From assembly GCA_038146985.1 (NCBI GenBank), contig JAYQSQ010000016.1, positions 186,001 to 250,000 on the forward strand: a stretch of DNA of 64,000 nt. The letters run 5' to 3'. Within the stretch, counting starts at the first letter, position 1. Each line of letters opens with the position of its first letter. Position numbers and translations under genes: made by a program. The notes under the pieces were generated by a model that had not been told where the DNA came from, searched no databases, and saw nothing but the letters and a program-made list of their open reading frames with translations. Positions 51,702 through 59,398 of the stretch are shown here, in pieces. This stretch comes from JADHLJ01 sp038146985. GTDB taxonomy: Bacteria; Pseudomonadota; Alphaproteobacteria; Thalassobaculales; Thalassobaculaceae.

Positions 51702-52628
51702 ATGTCGCTGTTTCCATTGCCCAAGGATGTGCAGACCGAGGTCTTTGCGCGGGTGCCCGACAAGCTGCGCCGTCCGGGCGCGCGGCCGGCCTGGGCCGGC
51801 GCCAACGTGCCGGGGCGGGACGTGGACTGTTTCCTGGAGGGCCCCGCCTTCGACCGCGAGGGTAACCTCTATGTCGTCAACATCCCCTTCGGCGAGATTC
51901 TGCGGGTGACGCCGAAAGGCGATTGGGATGTCGTCGCCGGCTATGACGGCTGGCCGAATGGGCTGAAGATTCATAAGGACGGCTCGCTTTACGTCGCCGA
52001 CTACAAGCTCGGCATCATGAGGATCGACCCGAAAAGCGGCACCGTGGAGACGGTGGTGGACCATCGCTGGTCGGAAAGCTTCCACGGTTGCAACGACCTG
52101 CATTTCGCGTCCAACGGCGATATCTATTTCACCGACCAGGGGCAGAGCGGCATGCACGAGCCGACCGGCCGGGTCTACCGCTATACGACGGCAGGAAAGC
52201 TGGACCGGCTGATCGGCAACGGGCCGAGTCCCAACGGACTGGTGCTGAATCCGGAAGAGTCGGTGCTCTATGTGGGCATGACCCGGGGCAATGCCGCCTG
52301 GCGGGTGCCCTTGCTGCCGGACGGGACGACTACCAAGGTTTCCATCTTCATCCAGCTATCCGGCGGCTATGGCGGACCGGACGGGCTGGGGATGGATGCC
52401 AAGGGCGGCCTGCTGATCTGTCACGCGGGACTGGGAACGGTCTGGCATTTCGACCATCTCGGCCAGCCTGCCCACCGGATCCGTTCCTGCGAGGGGCTGA
52501 TGACCACCAACATGGCGTGGGGCGGGCCGGAAAATAAATCGGTGTTCATCACCGAGTCCGCGTCGGGAACGATCCTGCGCGCCGAATTGCCGGTGACGGG
52601 GCAGCCGATGTACGCGCATCAGGGCTAG
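51702..52628 (+). CDS. SMP-30/gluconolactonase-family protein
   Basis: 308-residue six-bladed beta-propeller of the SMP-30/LRE family, usually a metal-dependent lactonase. Candidate metal ligands: Glu in FLEGPAFDREGNLYVV, Asn in GWPNGLKIHKDGSLYVAD, Asn in GPSPNGLVLNPEES and Asp in GGPDGLGMDAKGG. No signal peptide. It follows a GMC oxidoreductase; sugar or alcohol oxidation to a lactone and then hydrolysis would be a plausible pair, but this is inference. Confidence 0.88.
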   Translation: MSLFPLPKDVQTEVFARVPDKLRRPGARPAWAGANVPGRDVDCFLEGPAFDREGNLYVVNIPFGEILRVTPKGDWDVVAGYDGWPNGLKIHKDGSLYVADYKLGIMRIDPKSGTVETVVDHRWSESFHGCNDLHFASNGDIYFTDQGQSGMHEPTGRVYRYTTAGKLDRLIGNGPSPNGLVLNPEESVLYVGMTRGNAAWRVPLLPDGTTTKVSIFIQLSGGYGGPDGLGMDAKGGLLICHAGLGTVWHFDHLGQPAHRIRSCEGLMTTNMAWGGPENKSVFITESASGTILRAELPVTGQPMYAHQG

Positions 52629-52645
52629 GATACCTGTTTGCCTGC

Positions 52646-53119
52646 CTAGCCGATCGGCACGATCATGCAAGTCGTGTTGCCGTGGGCATAGAGCTTGCCA
52701 CTGGCGTCGGTGATCCGGCCTTCCGCGGTCGCGATGGTCCGGCCCTGATGGATGATCGTGCCTTCCGCGGTTAGCTCGCCCGCTTCGGCGGTGATCGCAC
52801 GGACCAGGTTGACCTTCAGCTCCAAGGTCATGTTCCCGGTTCCCGGCTTGCACAGGGTGTGGATCGCGCAGCCCATGGCAGTGTCCAGCAGCGAGGAGGC
52901 ATAGCCGCCATGGGCGACACCCATGGGATTGTAGTGCTGCAGCCCCGGCACGCTGCGGCAGATCACCCGGCCTTCCGATACTTCGGTGATGCGGGCGCCG
53001 ATCAGCTCCAGATACGGCGCGTTGGGCTCTTCGCCACTCATGAGCCGCCGAAACAGCTCCAACCCGCTGATGGACTTGATCGTATCCCGCGAGGGGACGG
53101 CAAAACGGTGTTCGGTCAT
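52646..53119 (-). CDS. PaaI-family hotdog thioesterase
   Basis: 157-residue hotdog-fold acyl-CoA thioesterase of the PaaI type. The motif HYNPMGVAHGGYASSLLDTA covers the substrate-binding turn, where Asn, His, Gly and Gly are family-conserved. LELKVNLVRAITAEAGELTA and IATAEGRITDASGKLYAHG form the expected strands. The acyl substrate is unknown. It is convergent with the SMP-30 gene and faces an intergenic region rich in inverted repeats upstream. Confidence 0.9.
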   Translation of the reverse strand: MTEHRFAVPSRDTIKSISGLELFRRLMSGEEPNAPYLELIGARITEVSEGRVICRSVPGLQHYNPMGVAHGGYASSLLDTAMGCAIHTLCKPGTGNMTLELKVNLVRAITAEAGELTAEGTIIHQGRTIATAEGRITDASGKLYAHGNTTCMIVPIG

Positions 53120-53553
53120 GGCTGGGGTCCGAGAAGGCGGTGGGTGTGGGACAAGTGCCGAGTCGGCCGGGGCGCGTCAAGGCTGTTTTCGCGATTCTTC
53201 AGATAAGTGTTGTGGGTAAAAGAAATATCGCATACCATATCTAGCGATTCGGTATGTTGATCACATCCCCTTTCGAGATACCGGGTCATTGCTTCGGCTG
53301 TCCGGTCGGTAGCTGAGGTGATCGGTAGCGCGCCACGGCGCGTGCCGGGAGCGGCACTCTCCCATCCCCGCTCCCAACCCTGTGAAGCTCCTGAGGACGA
53401 TTCCTCTGTCGTCCGAACCTGGGGTGCGGTGAAGACCGGCGCACCCTTTTTTCGCGACAAATCCCGTGCCTCTCCCGACACCGCGCTATGGCCCCGCCCG
53501 ACGGGACTGGCTATGCTGTGCTAATGCGACTTTCATGAGTGAGGATCCCGAAC
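53120..53553. other. 434-base gene-free region between thioesterase and RidA genes
   Basis: No credible protein is encoded. On + it shows a possible promoter (TTGTGG 53210-53215, 17-base spacer, TACCAT 53233-53238), two interlocking inverted repeats (ATCGC 53227-53231 with GCGAT 53244-53248; CATACC 53231-53236 with GGTATG 53251-53256), then several GC-rich hairpins ending in a terminator (see next entry). After it comes the RidA leader. Confidence 0.5.
53329..53452 (+). ncRNA. Candidate structured small RNA with intrinsic terminator
   Basis: Four hairpins follow one another: CGCGCC/GGCGCG (53329-53342); GGGAGCGG/CCGCTCCC (53347-53375) with loop CACTCTCCCATCC; GGACGA/TCGTCC (53395-53414) with loop TTCCTCTG; and GGGTGC/GCACCC (53422-53446) followed directly by six Ts (53447-53452). 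The last is a strong intrinsic terminator with no gene ending before it. The pyrimidine-rich loops recall the anti-Shine-Dalgarno loops of alphaproteobacterial sRNAs. I could not match it to 6S, SRP, tmRNA or RNase P RNA. It could also be the ridA leader. Confidence 0.45.
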
Positions 53554-54021
53554 ATGGCCGGAAAAATCGAATCGCGTCTCGCGGAGCTTGGCGTGACATT
53601 GCCCGAGGCCGCGGCGCCGGCGGCGAACTACATACCCTTTGTCGTGACCGGCAAGCTGATCATGGTTTCCGGCCAGATTCCCATGGTTGCCGGCAAGATC
53701 GAAGGGGTTGGCAAGGTCGGCCGCGACCTGTCGACCGAGCAGGCGGCCGGCATCGCCCGGATCTGCGCCCTGAACCTGATCGCCCAAGCCAAGGCGGCGT
53801 GCGGAGGCGATCTCGACAAGATCGCCCGGGTGGTCAAGCTCGGCGGCTTCGTGAACTGCGTCGATGATTACAAGGAACAGCCCGAGGTGGTGAACGGCGC
53901 CTCGAACCTGATGGTCGAGGTGTTCGGCGACGCCGGCCGGCATTCGCGTTTCGCGGTCGGCACGAACGCCCTGCCGAGAGGGGTGGCGGTGGAGGTCGAG
54001 GGAGTCTTCGAGCTCAAATAG
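53554..54021 (+). CDS. RidA/YjgF-family protein
   Basis: 155-residue RidA-fold protein of the longer subgroup. FVVTGKLIMVSGQIPMVAGK and the C-terminal GDAGRHSRFAVGTNALPRGV, including the conserved Arg, are typical. Members deaminate reactive enamines or imines, but activity differs among subgroups. ATG 53554 (MAGKIESRLAELGVTLPEA) follows GAGGATCCC; a frame extending to 53539 adds MRIPN only. It lies 31 bases before the GNAT-like gene. Confidence 0.9.
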   Translation: MAGKIESRLAELGVTLPEAAAPAANYIPFVVTGKLIMVSGQIPMVAGKIEGVGKVGRDLSTEQAAGIARICALNLIAQAKAACGGDLDKIARVVKLGGFVNCVDDYKEQPEVVNGASNLMVEVFGDAGRHSRFAVGTNALPRGVAVEVEGVFELK

Positions 54022-54052
54022 CGCCGGTGCGGCGCGGAACGGATCAAGCGTC

Positions 54053-55222
54053 ATGCCAGATGGTAGTGAAAAGACGGCGACGGCGGCGGTGCGCCTCGCC
54101 AAGTCTATCAGCGATGTGCCGGTCGATCAGTGGGACGCCTGCGCGGGCCCGGCGAACCCGTTTCTGTCCCATGCGTTCCTGCTGTCGCTTGAGGAGTCCG
54201 GGTCGGTCTGCCCGCGGACGGGATGGCTGCCGCAGCATCTGCTCTATGAGGACGAACGCGGCCAGTTGCTCGGCGCGGCGCCGCTCTACCTCAAGGGGCA
54301 TTCGCACGGGGAATATGTCTTCGACTGGGGATGGGCCGATGCCTATGAGCGCGCTGGTGGAAAATACTATCCCAAGCTGCTCTCGGCGGTGCCGTTCACG
54401 CCTGTAACCTGCCGCAAACTGCTGATCCGGCCGGACGCGGACCCGATCCGGACCGCCGAGATCCTGGCCGGCGGGCTGATCGGCGCGGCCGACCAGCTAG
54501 CGGTCTCCTCGCTGCACATCAATTTTCCGCCGGAGGAGGAATCCCTCCTGCTGGAGGAGATGGGGTTCATGCGGCGGCGGGCGCTGCAATACCATTGGGT
54601 CAATCGGGGCTACGAGAGCTTCGATGATTTCCTCGGCGATCTCAGTTCCCGCAAGCGCAAGGCGATCCGCAAGGAAAGACGCGAAGCGGCCGAGCATGGT
54701 GTTGAAATAAAGATGCTGACCGGCGAGGCGATCGAGCCCCGGCATTGGGATGCGTTCTATCGGTTCTACATGGATACCTCGAACCGGAAATGGGGATCGG
54801 CGTATCTGAACCGGGAGTTCTTCGCGCTGCTCGGCGAACGTCTGGCCGACCGGGTGCTGCTGGTGATGGCCGAATATGAGGGGCATCTGGTGGGCGGCGC
54901 GCTGAACCTGATCGGCGAGGATACGCTATATGGCCGCAACTGGGGGTGTGTCGCGGATTTCAAGTTCCTGCATTTCGAGGCCTGTTACTACCGGGCCATC
55001 GATTTCGCGATTGAACGTGGCCTCGCCAAGGTTGAGGCCGGCGCGCAGGGCCAGCACAAGATCCAGCGTGGCTATCTGCCGACCTATACCTACAGCAACC
55101 ACTATATTCCGGACCCGAGCTTCGCCAAGGCGGTGAAGGAGTTTCTTGCGCGGGAAGCGCGGCACATGGCGGAAGAGAAGGAATATCTGACGGACGGGTC
55201 GCCGTTTCGCAAAGACGCGTGA
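54053..55222 (+). CDS. GNAT-fold / FemAB-like protein (COG3146 type)
   Basis: 389-residue protein of the family often labelled peptidogalycan biosynthesis or GNAT N-acetyltransferase. It shows NPFLSHAFLLSLEESGSVCP, TGWLPQHLLYEDERGQLLGA, FDWGWADAYERAGGKYYPKL, HINFPPEEE and KVEAGAQGQHKIQRGYLPTY. The double GNAT fold suggests acyl transfer, but no substrate is established. The first ~15 residues are poorly conserved, so the start may be later. Co-directional with ridA. Confidence 0.85.
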   Translation: MPDGSEKTATAAVRLAKSISDVPVDQWDACAGPANPFLSHAFLLSLEESGSVCPRTGWLPQHLLYEDERGQLLGAAPLYLKGHSHGEYVFDWGWADAYERAGGKYYPKLLSAVPFTPVTCRKLLIRPDADPIRTAEILAGGLIGAADQLAVSSLHINFPPEEESLLLEEMGFMRRRALQYHWVNRGYESFDDFLGDLSSRKRKAIRKERREAAEHGVEIKMLTGEAIEPRHWDAFYRFYMDTSNRKWGSAYLNREFFALLGERLADRVLLVMAEYEGHLVGGALNLIGEDTLYGRNWGCVADFKFLHFEACYYRAIDFAIERGLAKVEAGAQGQHKIQRGYLPTYTYSNHYIPDPSFAKAVKEFLAREARHMAEEKEYLTDGSPFRKDA

Positions 55223-55287
55223 GCGGAGCGGACTTCGAGCCCTTCACGCTAAATTGTGACAAATGCGCAACAGAATCCTCCGGATCC

Positions 55288-55304
55288 ATGCTGCATCGCA
55301 GCAT
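55288..55304. promoter_or_regulatory. Palindrome ATGCTGC-ATC-GCAGCAT
   Basis: A perfect 7-base inverted repeat around three bases, 109 bases upstream of the small gene at 55413. It contains CTGC-N3-GCAG, the form described for PhaR operators in Rhodobacter. Whether it is an operator or a small hairpin cannot be told from sequence. Confidence 0.4.
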
Positions 55305-55412
55305 TCATCTTGCAATCGCTCACGACCCTCCATAAATCCTAGGTAACCGTCCGACCCGCGATCATTGATCAAGGCGGGGGACACAGAAACCGATTCGATA
55401 GGGGAGACCCAA

Positions 55413-55598
55413 ATGCTGAACGCATATTGCCTTACCGCGCGCGAGGCCGCTGAGATGGCCGGCCTGGAGCCGGAGGAGATGTTGCGGATCGCCAAGAACC
55501 ATCCGAGCGTCGCGGTCAATGTCGACGGCGCGTGGCGTGTTGACCCGCAGGCGCTCGCGACGCTGCGGCGTGACGCCGTTCTGCCTGACGCCGCCTGA
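55413..55598 (+). CDS. Small HTH-like protein (61 residues), function unknown
   Basis: ATG 55413 follows GGGGAGACCCAA. The protein reads CLTAREAAEMAGLEPEEMLR then IAKNHPSVAVNVDGAWRVDP. That is the layout of a MerR/excisionase-type winged helix: helix-turn-helix followed by a wing with a tryptophan and a final helix (QALATLRRD). A DNA-binding role is inference. It is a single-gene unit closed by a strong terminator at 55621. Confidence 0.7.
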   Translation: MLNAYCLTAREAAEMAGLEPEEMLRIAKNHPSVAVNVDGAWRVDPQALATLRRDAVLPDAA

Positions 55599-55620
55599 AA
55601 CCAGACTTCGTTCGACATGG

Positions 55621-55650
55621 AAAAGCCCGCTCGGGTCCGAGCGGGCTTTT
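55621..55650. terminator. Bidirectional terminator between the small HTH gene and clpA
   Basis: AAAAGCCCGCTCG (55621-55633) and CGAGCGGGCTTTT (55638-55650) form a perfect 13-base-pair stem with loop GGTC. The A/T ends supply a T-run in both directions, which suits the convergent genes on either side. Confidence 0.9.
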
Positions 55651-55691
55651 CGCTTGTTGGGTGTCCGTGACGCTGGGGCCAGCCCGAACGC

Positions 55692-58022
55692 TCAGACCAG
55701 TTCCGCACTTCGAGCCGCCGCGGCCGGCGCCGCCTTTCGACGACGGGGTTTGCGCGGCCTGGCTGGCTTTGCCTTTCCTCGGTCCTGTATTTTGAAGGTC
55801 AGCTTGCCGTCCTTCAAACCGATCTTGACCAGGCTGCCCTTGACCAGAGCGCCGAACAGCAGCTCCTCGGCGAGCGGTTTCTTGATGCTCCTGGATCATC
55901 CGAGCCAGCGGCCGGGCGCCGTAATGCTTGTCGTAACCCTTCTCGCCGATCCAATTCTGCGCAGCATCGCTCAACTCGATGGTGACGTTCCGGTCTTCAA
56001 GCTGCGCCTCAGCTGGATGATGAACTTCTCGACGACCCGCGCGATGATCTCCGGTGACAGGCCGGCGAAGGGGATGATCGCATCCAGCCGGTTGCGGAAT
56101 TCCGGCGTGAACATCCGGTTGATCGCCTCGGTGTCGTCGCCGACCCGTTCGGAGCGGCCGAATCCGATAGCTTCCTTTGGCCAGATCGGCCGCGCCCGCG
56201 TTGGTCGTCATGATCAGAATGACGTTGCGGAAATCCACCGACTTGCCGTTGTGATCAGTCAGCTTGCCGTGATCCATAATCTGCAGGAGCACGTTGAACA
56301 GGTCCGGATGTGCCTTTCGATCTCGTCCAGCAGAAGCACGCAATGCGGATGCTGGTCGATGGCATCGGTCAGAGGCCGCCCTGGTCGAAACCGACATAGC
56401 CCGGAGGCGCGCCGATCAGCCGTGAAACGCTATGCTGTTCCATGTATTCCGACATGTCGAAACGGGTGAGTTCGACGCCGAGTACGGCGGCAAGCTGCCG
56501 GGCGACCTCGGTCTTGCCGACACCCGTCGGACCGAGAACAGATAATTTCCGATCGGCTTTCCGGCTCGCGCAGCCCGGCCCTGGAGAGCTTGATCGCGCT
56601 GGACAGGGCCTCGATCGCCTTGTCCTGGCCGAACACGACGCGTTTCAGATCGCGTTCCAGATTGAGCAAAACCGTCTTGTCGTCCGTCGAGACGCTTTTC
56701 GGGGATGCGCGCGATCTTGGCCACGATCTCCTCGACATCGGCGACGGTCACGGTCTTCTTGCGGCGCGACGGCGGCACAGCATCTGCGCGGCACCGACCT
56801 CGTCGATCACATCGATCGCCTTGTCTGGCAGCTTGCGGTCACCGATATATTTGGCCGACAGTTCGACCGCCGTCTTGATCGCCTGGAGCGTGTAGCGGAC
56901 CTTGTGGTGCTCTTCGTAATAGGGCTTCAGGCCCTTCAAGATCTTGATCGTGTCCTCTACCGACGGCTCGTTCACATCAATCTTCTGGAACCGGCGCACC
57001 AGGGCGCGATCTTTCTCGAAATAGCTGCGGTATTCCTTGTAGGTCGTGGAGCCGATGCATTTCAGCCCGCCGGACTGAAGCGCCGGCTTCAGCAGGTTGG
57101 AGGCATCCATGGCCCCGCCGGATGTGGCGCCAGCGCCGATCACCGTGTGGATCTCGTCGATGAACAGAACGGCGTCGGGCATGCTCTCCAGTTCGGACAT
57201 CACCGCTTTCAGGCGCTCCTCGAAATCGCCGCGGTAGCGCGTCCCGGCCAGCAGGGCGCCCATATCCAATGAATAGATCACTGCCTTCAGCAGGACTTCC
57301 GGCACGTTGCCGTCAACGATCCGCTTGGCGAGACCCTCGGCGATCGCGGTCTTGCCGACGCCGGGATCCCCGACATAGAGCGGATTGTTCTTGGTCCGCC
57401 GGCACAGGATCTGGATCGTCCGCTCAACCTCGAACTCGCGTCCGATCAGGGGGTCGATCTTGCCGTCGGCGGCCTTCTTGTTCAGATCCACGCAATAGGC
57501 GTCAAGCGCCTCGTGGCCGCTCTTGTTGACACTTTCGGACTTTGCGTCGTCGTCGCTGCCGTCCACGCGCCTCGGCTCCGACTGGCCGTGTACCTTTGCA
57601 ATCCCGTGCGAGATGTAGTTGACGGCATCGAACCGCGACATCTCCTGTTCCTGAAGGAAATATACCGCGTGGCTTTCACGCTCGGAAAAAAGCGCGACCA
57701 GGACATTGGCGCCGGTAACCTCGGCCCGCCCGGACGATTGCACGTGAATGACCGCACGCTGCACCACGCGCTGGAAGCCGGCCGTGGGCTTGGCTTCCTC
57801 GTGATGGTCGCTGACCAGGTTCGAGAGTTCGTTGTCGATATAGGCGCGTAACTCGTCGCGCAGCCGCCCGACCTCCACGCCGCAGGCCCGCAGCACCGCG
57901 ACCGCGTCCTGGTCCTCGGTCATGGAATAGAGCAGATGCTCAAGCGTGGCGTATTCGTGGCGCCGCTCGTTGGCGTAATCCAACGCCCGGTGCAAACCTT
58001 CCTCGAGGTTCTTTGAAAGCAT
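55692..58022 (-). CDS. clpA: ATP-dependent Clp protease ATP-binding subunit ClpA (nine indels)
   Basis: Class I Clp ATPase that unfolds substrates for ClpP. The N-domain (MLSKNLEEGLHRALDYANER), first Walker A GDPGVGKTA and VLFIDEIHTVIGAGATSGGA are intact. The second half is broken by losses near 56777, 56695 (2 bases), 56558, 56532, 56372, 56314, 56009 and 55885 (2 bases) and an extra base near 56174 (plus-strand positions). Corrected, it shows SAIKLSRAGLREPEKPIG, GPTGVGKTEVARQLA, RLIGAPPGYVGFDQGG and GYDKHYGARPLARMIQEH. It ends RRRKAAPAAAARSAELV with TGA at 55692-55694, about 779 residues. Four bases after clpS. Confidence 0.93.
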
Positions 58023-58026
58023 GGGC

Positions 58027-58378
58027 CTACGCCTTTTCCACGGTGCATTGCAGGGGGTGCTGGTGCTGGCGCGCGAAGTCCATGACCTGGGTCACCTTGG
58101 TTTCCGCGACCTCGTAGGTGAATGTCCTGCACACCCCGACACCGCGCTGGTGGACATGCAGCATGATCTTCGTCGCTTCTTCCCGGTTCTTCGAAAAATC
58201 TCTCCAGGACGTGCACCACGAATTCCATCGGCGTGTAGTCGTCATTCAGCATGATAACCTTGTACATCGACGGCTTTTTGGTCTTCATCTTCGGTTTGAT
58301 GACGACGCCGGTATTACCGCGGTTACCGCCGCCGACATCGCGGTCATCGCCGCTCATGATTGTCTTCGTGCGGATCAC
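58027..58378 (-). CDS. clpS: ClpS adaptor protein (one frameshift)
   Basis: ClpS (about 117 residues) delivers N-end-rule substrates to ClpAP. It shows KPSMYKVIMLNDDYTPMEFV then VHVLERFF, and after the break KNREEATKIMLHVHQRGVG and FTYEVAETKVTQVMDFARQ. The frame changes near 58194, where two bases are missing (or one is extra) between ERFF and KNREE. The start GTG 58378 is preceded by AGAAGGA at 7 bases; ATG 58357 is the alternative. Directly upstream of clpA on the minus strand. Confidence 0.92.
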
Positions 58379-58518
58379 GCTTTGTCCTTCTTCATGATTT
58401 GGTGGGCCGTCATCGGCTAATCATATGAGACTTTCATGCGACTATTAAAGCCCCTATACGCGACAATCTAACCATGCCGTGGCGCGGCGGGGCCAGATCA
58501 AATCGGGGCCTTGAACGC

Positions 58519-58550
58519 AAAAAGGCCCGGCCGAAGGATCGGCCGGGCCT
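58519..58550 (-). terminator. Terminator of the phasin gene
   Basis: AGGCCCGGCCGA (58523-58534) pairs perfectly with TCGGCCGGGCCT (58539-58550) around AGGA. On the minus strand the stem is followed by TTTTT (58519-58523). It lies 20 bases after the phasin stop. Confidence 0.9.
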
Positions 58551-58569
58551 GTCGCTGGACGCGGATTGG

Positions 58570-59121
58570 TTACGCGGCGTGCGCGCCGAACTTGTCGAAG
58601 GCCTTGCGGGCGTGGTCCTGGATCGGAGCCAGGCTTTCGGTCGCGGTCTTGAAGGACAGCTCGGTCAGCTTGGCGCCTTCGGAGACCATGGTGTCGAAGG
58701 CCGCGCGGGTGATCTCGTTGCGCAGGTCAAAGGCCTCGTTCACCGACTTGCAGGCCATCAGGGTCTTGCCGTTCTCGACCGAGGTCTCCATGGACTTGCG
58801 GGCAAAAGCCGCGACTTCGGCGCCCAGCCGTTCGGTCCCTTGGGTAAAGGCTTCGAAGGCCGTCGCATAGGCATCGAAGGTCGCCATGCCGAAGGTCGTG
58901 AGGTGATCCTGGCCGGGGAACATGGTCTTGCTCGCGGTTTCGAGCTGTTCGCGGGCGATCTTCATGGACTTCTTGGCGTCGATCGTGCCGATCACCTTCT
59001 GGCCGGCTTCCATGACCTTCTCGCTGGCCTTGAACACCTGCTCAACGGTTTCCTGGCCCATCGCGATGGCGGCGTCGAATTCCGGCGCCTGGGTGCCTTC
59101 AGTGGTCTTCTTGGTAGGCAT
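58570..59121 (-). CDS. Phasin family protein
   Basis: 183 residues, mostly amphipathic helix. The phasin_2-type pattern is clear: TVEQVFKASEKVMEAGQKVI, then IDAKKSMKIAREQLETASKT, and GAKLTELSFKTATESLAPIQ. Phasins coat polyhydroxyalkanoate granules. The N-terminus MPTKKTTEGTQAPEF follows GGAGCAAGAGC. A longer open frame upstream to 59280 covers the promoter region and is not used. It has its own promoter and terminator. No PHA synthase gene is in the window. Confidence 0.9.
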   Translation of the reverse strand: MPTKKTTEGTQAPEFDAAIAMGQETVEQVFKASEKVMEAGQKVIGTIDAKKSMKIAREQLETASKTMFPGQDHLTTFGMATFDAYATAFEAFTQGTERLGAEVAAFARKSMETSVENGKTLMACKSVNEAFDLRNEITRAAFDTMVSEGAKLTELSFKTATESLAPIQDHARKAFDKFGAHAA

Positions 59122-59228
59122 GCTCTTGCTCCTGGTTGCCAGCGTCGCGTTGCCGGTCATCCGGTCCGCCGACGCGCGAGTAAGTACGGGCTGCCTCGTC
59201 TGTTTTTGTTGTGTTGCAGCATAGCGTA

Positions 59229-59256
59229 AAGATAAGAGGAAAACCTTGGAGGTCAA
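59229..59256 (-). promoter_or_regulatory. Predicted phasin promoter
   Basis: On the minus strand TTGACC (59256-59251), a 16-base spacer and TATCTT (59234-59229) lie about 110 bases before the phasin start. The A/T-rich dyad at 59261-59285 abuts the -35 element. Confidence 0.55.
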
Positions 59257-59260
59257 GATG

Positions 59261-59285
59261 TTTTTTGTTGCGATGCACAAAAAAA
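59261..59285. promoter_or_regulatory. A/T-flanked TGC dyad upstream of phasin promoter (candidate PhaR site)
   Basis: T6-GTTGC-GA-TGCAC-A7: a near-symmetric element with TTGC and TGCA cores flanked by T- and A-tracts. PhaR repressors of phasin genes recognise TGC-rich sequence in Paracoccus and Rhodobacter. Position just upstream of the -35 box supports an operator, but no PhaR gene is in the window. Confidence 0.4.
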
Positions 59286-59398
59286 TTTTCGCTTTTGCGA
59301 AATAAACCTATCCAATTTTTCGGAACCCTTATCTATCATTCTTTACAGAGGGTTATAGACAGAACTTGAGATGTCGGCTAACATCAGGGCTGTATCCT

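Noticed and set aside
53329..53452. Known RNA genes (6S, SRP RNA, tmRNA, RNase P RNA) at the multi-hairpin locus
   Set aside because: I could not find the conserved cores of these RNAs, such as the SRP GGAAG loop region or the RNase P core, so I left it as an unnamed candidate.
55692..58022. clpA as a pseudogene
   Set aside because: All conserved motifs survive in order, the frame changes cancel to a normal length, and similar errors affect essential genes in the same assembly.
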